Shown one piece after another: positions 6,497-12,462 of a stretch of 13,245 nucleotides of DNA. A program made the translations under genes and the position numbers. Every line of letters begins with the position of its first letter. The stretch's first letter is position 1. The notes below the pieces were generated by a model. It was not told the origin of the DNA, did not search any database, and saw only the letters and a program-made list of their open reading frames with translations. Source of the stretch: Planctomycetaceae bacterium (GTDB taxonomy: Bacteria > Planctomycetota > Phycisphaerae > Phycisphaerales > SM1A02); the NCBI GenBank assembly GCA_947474205.1, contig CANJIC010000032.1, positions 1 through 13,245 on the forward strand. The letters run 5' to 3'.

Positions 6497-7753
6497 TTAC
6501 TCGGTTGCTTTGCCAACAAAGAACCCAATAGCGCCACAGATCGCGATCGCTCCTGCGTAGCCCCCGGTCCACATCATCCAATCTTGAGCAAACATAATCG
6601 CAAGATCGGGTGTGCCCCCGAGTGCTTTCACCACCAGCATTGCGGAGGTGGCGGTGAGCCCCACGATTGCGGGAACCAGAAGTCCAATGGTCAAGCCGCT
6701 CCAAGAGCCGCTGTAAATTTCGTTTCCAACCATGGCCGCGGCAGCGAAGGCGGGCGCGGTTGCCGTTGAAGATCCAATGGAGGCGTTGGAGGCTTCATGA
6801 ACTCCGCTTTCACTTGATGCGCCACCAAATATGCCACTCGCATTTTTTGGGGCCTCATCATCGCCTTGGAAGGCCTCATCCATAAGAGCCGCGCCCATTT
6901 GGCTGTCATCACTTTCTTGCGTGAGATCCAAAAGGCCGCTTCCAGAACTCGGTTGATCCAAATTAATCTTGTCGGCTTCCAACCCTCCCGAACCACCAAT
7001 CGCGCTGTCAACTCGGCTATCAAATCCAATGGCGCTTCCTTCACGGCTATCTTCAATTGTTTGATCAAAGTTATTTTCGCTTGTTTTTGCGGCAATTTGT
7101 GCTGGACTTGTAGAAGGATTGCCTTCACCATTGTCTTCTAGGGTGAGATCATCTAGGCCAAAAGTCATTTCTTCTTTAGCGGCAATTTTCACAGTCTCGA
7201 TCTTTTTCGGAGTTGGAACCGGCTCAATGGAGTCATCTAAATCAAGTTCAAGGGTTTGTGAATTATCTTCATCGTTGGGAAGCATGGAACTTGTGACCGC
7301 CGATTGAGCGGCGGATTCGGCGGGACTATCGGAATCCAGATCAAGCTCTAAAGCAAGTTCATTTCCTTCAGGTTGGGTGTCCTGCGCAATGGCGGGTATC
7401 TGCGCGCTTGCCATTGAGCCAAGTTCAAGAACTAAATCATCTTCAACCGCTAGCGGCGCATTGAGTCCTACAGGACTTTCATTCATTGGCGAATGCGCAA
7501 TAGCGGGGGACATGGAGTCGGATAGATCAAGTTCAAAGCTGCCGCTACCACCTGTCAAATTGTGAATATCAGAACCCAAGTTGATGTCCACATCGCTTTC
7601 GCTAAGACTGTTGACATCTTCCACCTTCAATTTTAATTGATCTTGATCGCGAAATTCGCGCAACTTTCCAGACTTGATCAAATCCATAAGTTCAGCCTCG
7701 CTCTTTTCAAGCTTGGCGCACGCTTCTTCAATGGTGTAGAAAATTTTTGCCAT
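6497..7753 (-). CDS. HTH (MerR/excisionase-like) protein with acidic repeat linker and two C-terminal membrane helices
   Basis: A 418-residue protein of a type I associate with planctomycetes; no function is known to me. Residues 1-52 form an excisionase/MerR-like winged-helix unit: KIFYTIEEACAKLEKSE, then SGKLREFRDQDQLKLKVEDV. Residues about 53-345 are low-complexity, very acidic and Ser-rich, with a recurring short motif: FELDLSDS (73-80), LALELDLDSDS (133-143), TLELDLDDS (167-175), FGLDDLTLED (198-207), LLDLTQESDDS (274-284). A 10-residue tandem repeat sits at 235-254. Two membrane helices close the protein (about 353-375 and 393-414). There is no signal peptide, so the HTH and linker should face the cytoplasm. 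It precedes psd by 15 bases, which suggests a link with the membrane or lipids, but that is inference. The start at 7753 fits the conserved MAKIFYT opening; no good ribosome site precedes it. Confidence 0.8.
   Translation of the reverse strand: MAKIFYTIEEACAKLEKSEAELMDLIKSGKLREFRDQDQLKLKVEDVNSLSESDVDINLGSDIHNLTGGSGSFELDLSDSMSPAIAHSPMNESPVGLNAPLAVEDDLVLELGSMASAQIPAIAQDTQPEGNELALELDLDSDSPAESAAQSAVTSSMLPNDEDNSQTLELDLDDSIEPVPTPKKIETVKIAAKEEMTFGLDDLTLEDNGEGNPSTSPAQIAAKTSENNFDQTIEDSREGSAIGFDSRVDSAIGGSGGLEADKINLDQPSSGSGLLDLTQESDDSQMGAALMDEAFQGDDEAPKNASGIFGGASSESGVHEASNASIGSSTATAPAFAAAAMVGNEIYSGSWSGLTIGLLVPAIVGLTATSAMLVVKALGGTPDLAIMFAQDWMMWTGGYAGAIAICGAIGFFVGKATE
6992..7051 (-). repeat. Two tandem 30-base units coding for a 10-residue repeat
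   Basis: Within the acidic linker of the HTH-membrane protein, DSREGSAIGF is followed at once by DSRVDSAIGG. The two 30-base DNA units agree at 21 of 30 positions by my count, so the repeat is visible in the DNA as well as the protein. It shows how the linker may grow by short in-frame duplication. Confidence 0.7.
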
Positions 7754-7838
7754 AACAGGGGGTCTAGATTTGTATGCCGAACGGTGGTCGGATAGGGTAA
7801 ATGGATAGCGTCAGAGTCGCAAGGGAGTATTCGCTCAA

Positions 7839-8897
7839 GTGATCAGAAAGGTTGCCAAACAAGTGCCGGTTCCTTTGGGCGCAATTCGGCGTTTAGAGGC
7901 TTGGTTTCCGCTTGTTTTACGCGATCTTCCATGGCGAAAACAGCGCACGCCTTGGCGTGTATTTGTGAGCGAAGTCATGCTGCAACAAACGCAGGCAAGC
8001 CGAGTTGCGGAAAAATTTCCAGCATTTGTGAGGCGGTTTCCAAACCCCAAGCGCCTGGCCCGTGCGTGCGAGCAGGACGTTCTTGCTCTGTGGCAGGGGT
8101 TGGGCTATTACCGGCGCGCAAAAAATTTGCATGCGGCGGCAAAAATAATTACAACGCGTTGTCGTGGGCGGGTTCCGCGCACTTCGCTCGAGTTGCAATC
8201 GCTTCCAGGAATTGGTCGCTACTCGGCGGGGGCCATTGCCAGCATTGCGTTTGACAAGGTGGAGCCCATTGTCGATGGCAATGTCGCGCGCGTGTTGTCG
8301 CGCTTGGCGGATCGGCGTGAAAGCGCCAAAGGCAAAGTGGCTGATGAATGGTTGTGGAGCGCCGCAGAAAAATGTGTGCGCGCCGCGAAATCACCAGCGG
8401 TGTTGAACGAGGCGTTGATGGAATTGGGAGCGACCGTGTGCGTTCCTAAAAATCCGCGCTGTGCGCAGTGCCCTGTGCGCGCTTGTTGCGCCGCGTTCAA
8501 AGCCAACTCGCAGGAATTTGTTCCGTTGAAACAATCCGCCGCGCCAAAACGCACGGTTGTGCACCATGCGTTGGTGGAGATTCGCGGCTCAAGCATGGGC
8601 ATGATCACGCGGCCCGCCACAGGATTGTGGGCGGGAATGTTGTCGCCGCCGGTTGTTGAATGTGTACAGGTGTTACGACCGGCGAAATTGCTGGCCGAGA
8701 TGCGGGAAGTAAAACGCATTGAGAAATTCCGTGGCGAGTTCACATTTCTCACCACGCATCGCGCCATACGCTTTCGCGTGTATGTGGCAACGTTTCATTC
8801 CCATGTCAAATTACGCTGGATTTCATTGAAAAAACTAGAGCACTACGCCGTCAGCAACGCGGTGTTGAAAATAGCCAAGACGGCGGTGGAAAAATAA
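7839..8897 (+). CDS. mutY: MutY, A/G-specific adenine DNA glycosylase
   Basis: Removes adenine mispaired with 8-oxoguanine. The 352 residues match full-length MutY. DLPWR (29-33) and VSEVMLQQTQ (43-52, catalytic E45) open the domain; GLGYYRRAKNLHAAA (87-101) follows; the helix-hairpin-helix is LPGIGRYSAG (122-131); D146 in VDGNVARVLSR is the second catalytic residue. The iron-sulphur loop is intact with C201, C208, C211 and C217 (C-x6-C-x2-C-x5-C). The C-terminal 110 residues correspond to the Nudix-like 8-oxoG recognition domain (TGLWAGMLSPP, FLTTHRAIRFRVY), diverged. The start is a GTG at 7839 with AAGGGA 12 bases upstream; an in-frame stop at 7806 limits any extension. The gene is divergent from the HTH-membrane gene across 85 bases and abuts the lipoprotein gene. 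Confidence 0.95.
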   Translation: MIRKVAKQVPVPLGAIRRLEAWFPLVLRDLPWRKQRTPWRVFVSEVMLQQTQASRVAEKFPAFVRRFPNPKRLARACEQDVLALWQGLGYYRRAKNLHAAAKIITTRCRGRVPRTSLELQSLPGIGRYSAGAIASIAFDKVEPIVDGNVARVLSRLADRRESAKGKVADEWLWSAAEKCVRAAKSPAVLNEALMELGATVCVPKNPRCAQCPVRACCAAFKANSQEFVPLKQSAAPKRTVVHHALVEIRGSSMGMITRPATGLWAGMLSPPVVECVQVLRPAKLLAEMREVKRIEKFRGEFTFLTTHRAIRFRVYVATFHSHVKLRWISLKKLEHYAVSNAVLKIAKTAVEK

Positions 8898-9470
8898 ATG
8901 CGCGGACTCGCTAAAGTGGTGGGCGTGCACACATTTACCACACTTTCAAAACGCGGCGTTGTTATGGCAACCCTGTTGTGCGCCGCATGCACAAAGCCAG
9001 CGCCCATTGTGCAATCTAACGAAGTTTTTCCTGGCGATCTTGCCAGTGTCAACCGTGAATTGACTTCCGACGAGTCGCAGCGCGTGCTCAACGCAATGGC
9101 ATCCACGCGCTCGCAGAAAGATATTGACAACACGCGGCCGTTGCAGACATCAAGCGTGGGACGATGGTCGGATGTCTATCAAGCTGCGGTGATTGGATCT
9201 AGAAAAGTTGAAATGGCCGTGATTGCGCAATTTGTGCAACCAGACGGATTGCGTTTCACCATTCTGACATTGAACAATGACCAAGGTGAACTTGTGGTCA
9301 AGGGCGACTCTACGCAAGGCGTGCTGAGTGCCAGCGCCACATTGGGATTGTTTGGCGAGCGGACCAAGGACGCGGATGCGCTTGTGAATTCTTTTAATTC
9401 GCAACTACATGAGTTGGGCGCCATTGCGCGCCCCTCCCAAGCGCCTCCAATTGCCGCCGCCACTGAATAA
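8898..9470 (+). CDS. Putative lipoprotein of unknown function
   Basis: Unrecognised 190-residue protein. The N-terminus looks like an export signal: K18 R19, a hydrophobic stretch GVVMATLLCAA, then C31 followed by TKPAP. The cysteine and the Pro-rich linker suggest a lipoprotein, but position -3 of the lipobox is Cys, which is unusual, and the n-region is long. The mature part has an acidic helical segment (about 45-80) followed by a probable small alpha/beta domain (about 88-175, including VEMAVIAQFVQPDGLRF and LVVKGDSTQGVLSASATLG). There are no catalytic motifs I can name. The ATG follows the mutY stop with no gap (TAAATG), and GGTGGA lies 7 bases upstream, so it is expected to be co-translated with mutY. 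Whether it has any role in repair is not indicated. Confidence 0.72.
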   Translation: MRGLAKVVGVHTFTTLSKRGVVMATLLCAACTKPAPIVQSNEVFPGDLASVNRELTSDESQRVLNAMASTRSQKDIDNTRPLQTSSVGRWSDVYQAAVIGSRKVEMAVIAQFVQPDGLRFTILTLNNDQGELVVKGDSTQGVLSASATLGLFGERTKDADALVNSFNSQLHELGAIARPSQAPPIAAATE

Positions 9471-9471
9471 T

Positions 9472-9496
9472 GTGGCCAAGGCGCGAAAGCCGCCAC
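9472..9496. terminator. Hairpin between convergent genes, possible bidirectional terminator
   Basis: GTGGC (9472-9476) pairs with GCCAC (9492-9496), and inside it GGC (9480-9482) pairs with GCC (9489-9491), leaving loop GCGAAA and a CAA bulge. It fills the gap between the lipoprotein stop and the gatA stop. Neither side has a run of T, so intrinsic termination is uncertain. Confidence 0.32.
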
Positions 9497-10977
9497 TATG
9501 AAATAAGTGTCGGCGCTTCTCGAGCCAAGTCTGGAAAAAGTTTTTCAACCATGCGCGCGGCGCGCAATAATTTTGCGTCGGCGAATGCGGGCGCTTGCAA
9601 GTGAAGGCCAATCGGCAGCGAGCGCGCGCCCTCGGTGGCAAAGCCAATTGGCAGCGAAATTGCGGGTAAACCAGCGATATTTGTGTTCACGGTATAGACA
9701 TCGCACAGATACATTTTCAGCGGATCGCTCATGCCGCCAAACGCGAATGCGGGTGACGGACTCGCGGGTCCAGCAATGACATCGCACTTGGCGAAAGCGT
9801 TGTCAAACTCCGCCTTGATCAGTCGGCGCACGCGCAACGCGCGGCCGTAGTAGGCGTCGTAATAACCGGAGCTCAACACATAGGTTCCAAGCATGATGCG
9901 CCGCTGCACTTCAGGACCAAATCCCTCGGCGCGACTTCGCGAGTAGAGCGTGTCCAAACTTTCACCGGTCTTCAACGCGGCGCGGTGGCCATATCGAATG
10001 CCATCAAAGCGCGCCAAGTTTCCACTGGCCTCCGCGGGGGCAATGACGTAGTAGGTGCTGATACCAATGTCTGTCAGCGGCAGATCCACTTCAACCAAAG
10101 TGGCGCCTAATTTTTGCAGTCGATGCAGCGCGTCGTTCACGCATGCGTTCACCGCGGCATCATTGGCATCGCTTAAATATTGTTTGGGCACGCCAATTCG
10201 AAGGCCTGCGATTGGAGTTTCCAAATCCTTCATTGGGTCTTCCACTTTCAGATCGGCGGTGGTGCTGTCGCGATCATCAATGCCAGCCATGACTTGGTAG
10301 GTCAGCGCAGCGTCACGCACACTGCGGGTCAGCGGACCAACTTGATCAAGGCTGCTTCCAAAGGCCACCAAGCCGTAGCGACTAATGCGACCGTAGGTTG
10401 GTTTGAAGCCAACGCAACCACACAAAGAAGCGGGTTGACGAATGCTGCCGCCCGTGTCACTTCCTAGCGAAAAACCGCATAAACCAGCGGCCGCGGCCAC
10501 GGCGCTACCGCCGCTGGAGCCACCGGGAACGCGCGTTGTGTCCCATGGATTTTTCACCGGTCCCCACGCGCAATGTTCCGTGCTGGAGCCCATGGCGAAT
10601 TCATCCATGTTTGTTTTTCCAATCACCACCGCGCCCGCGGCTTGAAGTCGCTCAACACACGTGGCGGTGAAGGGCGAGCGATAGTGCTGCAACATTTTGC
10701 TTGAGCACGTTGTGCGGCCAACTTTGGTGGCCAAATTATCTTTCACGGCAACGGGTACGCCTGCAAGCGGACCAGGATATTTTCCCGCTTTCACTTGTGC
10801 GTCAACAGCGCGCGCAGCTTCCAAGGCTTCGCTTTCAAAGAGTTCGTGAAACGCGTTCAGTGATGCGTTTGCAGTTTGCGCGCGACTAATAAAATCTTTT
10901 GTGATTTGCTCGGCCGACATTTTGCCAGAACGCACCGCGTCGGCAATTGAGACGGCGTCCATCATTGGCGCGCTCAT
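9496..10977 (-). CDS. gatA: GatA, Asp-tRNA(Asn)/Glu-tRNA(Gln) amidotransferase subunit A
   Basis: Amidase subunit of the GatCAB complex, which releases ammonia from glutamine and channels it to GatB to amidate misacylated Glu-tRNA(Gln) or Asp-tRNA(Asn). The 493 residues match the family. The Ser-cisSer-Lys triad is complete: K79 in VAVKDN, S154 in PGGSSGGSA, and nucleophile S178 in SDTGGSIRQP; the numbering agrees with what I recall for Staphylococcus aureus GatA. GKTNMDEFAMGSSTE (120-134) and FKPTYGRISRYGLVAFGSSLDQ (from 192) are typical of GatA rather than of other amidases. The ATG overlaps the gatC stop by 4 bases (ATGA). gatB is not adjacent: the next gene downstream is convergent. Confidence 0.96.
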   Translation of the reverse strand: MSAPMMDAVSIADAVRSGKMSAEQITKDFISRAQTANASLNAFHELFESEALEAARAVDAQVKAGKYPGPLAGVPVAVKDNLATKVGRTTCSSKMLQHYRSPFTATCVERLQAAGAVVIGKTNMDEFAMGSSTEHCAWGPVKNPWDTTRVPGGSSGGSAVAAAAGLCGFSLGSDTGGSIRQPASLCGCVGFKPTYGRISRYGLVAFGSSLDQVGPLTRSVRDAALTYQVMAGIDDRDSTTADLKVEDPMKDLETPIAGLRIGVPKQYLSDANDAAVNACVNDALHRLQKLGATLVEVDLPLTDIGISTYYVIAPAEASGNLARFDGIRYGHRAALKTGESLDTLYSRSRAEGFGPEVQRRIMLGTYVLSSGYYDAYYGRALRVRRLIKAEFDNAFAKCDVIAGPASPSPAFAFGGMSDPLKMYLCDVYTVNTNIAGLPAISLPIGFATEGARSLPIGLHLQAPAFADAKLLRAARMVEKLFPDLAREAPTLIS

Positions 10978-11285
10978 GAATTTTCCTCCGCCAGAACTTT
11001 TGGAACCGCGATGAAGCGACCCTCAACAGCGGGGGCATTCATGAATAATTCTTCCAATGAAAGCGTGGCGCCTGGCGCGTCGGCCGCAAGTCGATTGGTG
11101 GAATCCACCGGACTTGTCAGAGGCTCAATACCATCCACATTGATGGCCTTCAACTTGGCCACATGGCCCAGGACATTGGCCAGTTCGCCGCGATACTGTT
11201 CAAGTTGTGCGGGCGCAATTTCCAGCCGAGCCAATTTGGCGACATGGGCTGTTTCCTCGATCGAAAGTGTGTGTTTCTCTGTCAC
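10974..11285 (-). CDS. gatC: GatC, Asp-tRNA(Asn)/Glu-tRNA(Gln) amidotransferase subunit C
   Basis: Small subunit that wraps round GatA and stabilises its contact with GatB. From the GTG at 11285 the protein has 103 residues, the usual size: an opening TLSIEETAHVAKLARLEI helix, EQYRGELANVLGHVAKL, the family signature GIEPLTSP, then the C-terminal segment with a basic-hydrophobic end (EGRFIAVPKVL). The frame stays open to a TTG at 11351, but that would overlap the divergent ROK kinase and add about 22 residues not expected in GatC. The GTG has no clear ribosome site, but TACACT lies 7 bases upstream, compatible with a leaderless start. A TTG at about 11303 is a second choice. It overlaps gatA by 4 bases, so the subunits are translationally coupled. 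Confidence 0.9.
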   Translation of the reverse strand: MTEKHTLSIEETAHVAKLARLEIAPAQLEQYRGELANVLGHVAKLKAINVDGIEPLTSPVDSTNRLAADAPGATLSLEELFMNAPAVEGRFIAVPKVLAEENS

Positions 11286-11292
11286 GCGTTTG

Positions 11293-11298
11293 AGTGTA
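11293..11298 (-). promoter_or_regulatory. Candidate -10 hexamer TACACT for gatC
   Basis: On the minus strand TACACT matches TANANT and ends 7 bases before the GTG at 11285, so transcription would begin at the start codon. No -35 box is evident. The hexamer lies inside the 48-base gap shared with the ROK kinase and faces away from that gene's own candidate -10. Confidence 0.3.
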
Positions 11299-11321
11299 AC
11301 CAAGCCCGGCGCAAGGTCGGC

Positions 11322-11327
11322 TAGATT
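11322..11327 (+). promoter_or_regulatory. Candidate -10 hexamer TAGATT for the ROK kinase
   Basis: TAGATT matches TANANT and ends 6 bases before the ATG at 11334. No Shine-Dalgarno site precedes this ATG, so a leaderless message is the simplest reading. No -35 box is evident. It lies 24 bases from the opposing gatC hexamer, close enough for the two polymerase footprints to overlap. Confidence 0.33.
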
Positions 11328-11333
11328 CCGTGC

Positions 11334-12341
11334 ATGGCAGATCGCAAACAACGTTTCACTGGTCCCATTGTTGGTGTTGATTTGGGCGGCACCAACATGA
11401 GCATTGGTGTGATTGATGAAAAAGGAAAAATTGTTGGGCGTTCACGCCGCAAGACCAAGGCCGCCGAGGGCCGCGAGAAAGTCATCGCCAGAATGGTGGA
11501 GGGCATTGAGCGCGCGTGTGAAGACGCAAAGCTTTCCATGAAAGATATTGAGGCCGCCGGCATTGGCGCGCCAAGCGCGGTGGACTGGGACAAGGGCAGC
11601 GTGATTCACGCGGGCAATCTTGGATGGAAAAAAGTTCCGCTGCGCGACATCATGTCTAAAAAGTTGGACATGCCCGTGGTGGTTGACAACGATGTGAATG
11701 TGGCCGCATTTGGTGAAAGCCGTTTGGGCGCCGGCAAAAATCGTGGCGACTTGTTGGCCATGTGGATCGGAACCGGGATTGGCGGCGGAATGATTCTGAA
11801 TGGAAAATTATGGCGCGGACCGTTTCACACCGCCGGCGAAGTTGGGCATGTTGTGCTTTTCCCAGGCGCAGGTCCGGGTCATCGAACGCTGGAAGATCAC
11901 TGCAGCCGAACGGCTTTGGTGCGCAGCATGATGATGTTGCTTGGGCACTATCCCGACAGTATGTTGCGTGAATTTTTGAACAAGGAAAAAGACGACGAAG
12001 GCAAGCCCGATCCATCCGCGATTGGAAGCAGCGTGCTGGCGGAGTGCTATTCCAAAGGCGATCCGCTTGTGCGCAAGGTTGTGGATGCGTCGGCCGAATT
12101 GCTGGGTTTGACCATTGCCAATCTGATTACGGTGATGAGTTTGCAAACCGTGGTGCTGGGCGGCGGCGTGTCCGAGGCGCTTGGAAAACCATATCTGTAC
12201 CGCGTGCGCGAGAGTTTTGAACGCGTTGTTTTTCCGCAAACATTGCAGCGCTGCGAAATTGTTCCAAGTCAATTGGGCGATGACGCCGGCATGTTGGGCG
12301 CGGCGCTTCTGGCGCGTGAAACATTGAGCGAAGAAAAATAA
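11334..12341 (+). CDS. ROK family sugar kinase (glucokinase-like), zinc-cysteine motif absent
   Basis: ATP-dependent kinase of the ROK family, 335 residues, probably acting on glucose or an amino sugar in the cytoplasm. The phosphate-1 motif is VGVDLGGTNMSIGV (13-26). Catalytic D120 lies in VDNDVNVAAFGE, and WIGTGIGGGMILNGKLWRG (144-162) is the second phosphate-binding region. The sugar-binding E-x-G-H is E169 and H172 in AGEVGHVVL. After it, ROK proteins normally have C-x-C-G-x(2)-G-C-x-E binding zinc; here the segment reads GAGPGHRTLEDHC, with one late Cys only, so the zinc site is at least altered. There is no N-terminal HTH, so it is an enzyme and not a NagC/XylR-type repressor. VVLGGGVSEA and GMLGAALLA close the protein. 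I do not give a symbol because the substrate cannot be read from sequence. Confidence 0.9.
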   Translation: MADRKQRFTGPIVGVDLGGTNMSIGVIDEKGKIVGRSRRKTKAAEGREKVIARMVEGIERACEDAKLSMKDIEAAGIGAPSAVDWDKGSVIHAGNLGWKKVPLRDIMSKKLDMPVVVDNDVNVAAFGESRLGAGKNRGDLLAMWIGTGIGGGMILNGKLWRGPFHTAGEVGHVVLFPGAGPGHRTLEDHCSRTALVRSMMMLLGHYPDSMLREFLNKEKDDEGKPDPSAIGSSVLAECYSKGDPLVRKVVDASAELLGLTIANLITVMSLQTVVLGGGVSEALGKPYLYRVRESFERVVFPQTLQRCEIVPSQLGDDAGMLGAALLARETLSEEK

Positions 12342-12389
12342 GCCCGCCCAAGTTGCACCAATGATTTTTGGCGTCGCGTCCGCGTTTTA

Positions 12390-12462
12390 TTTTTATGCGC
12401 AGTGAAGAAATAGAATCGCGTGGGATTGAGCGCGATAGCTGCGGCAAATTTTTTTATGCGCA
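12390..12462 (+). repeat. Pair of 12-base direct repeats TTTTTATGCGCA
   Basis: TTTTTATGCGCA occurs at 12390-12401 and 12451-12462, flanking a hairpin in the gap between the ROK kinase and the nif3-like gene. The right copy includes the last codons and stop of the minus-strand nif3-like gene. It may be the remnant of a duplication at the gene end, or chance. Confidence 0.45.
12415..12436. terminator. Hairpin in a convergent gap, possible terminator
   Basis: ATCGCG (12415-12420) and CGCGAT (12431-12436) form a perfect 6-base stem round a 10-base loop. On the minus strand the stem is followed at once by a T-rich stretch (TCTATTTCTTC), which suits termination of the nif3-like gene. On the plus strand a run of seven T (12449-12455) comes 12 bases later, too far for a canonical terminator. 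A separate T-rich run (12385-12394) follows GC-rich text closer to the ROK stop. Confidence 0.35.

Noticed and set aside
6691..7131. Minus-strand open frame of 146 codons overlapping the HTH-membrane gene
   Set aside because: It is an out-of-frame reading of the acidic linker, basic and proline-rich, with no independent start signal.
7770..7798. TTGTAT-17-TAGGGT as a sigma70 promoter for mutY
   Set aside because: Spacing is ideal but the -10 matches only three of six consensus bases; too weak to list.
11286..11351. N-terminal extension of gatC to a TTG at 11351
   Set aside because: It would overlap the start of the divergent kinase and add residues unlike GatC; the GTG at 11285 gives the normal length.
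12371..12395. GC-rich text plus T run after the ROK gene as an intrinsic terminator
   Set aside because: The only possible stem, CGCG/CGCG, leaves a two-base loop, so a stable hairpin cannot form there.
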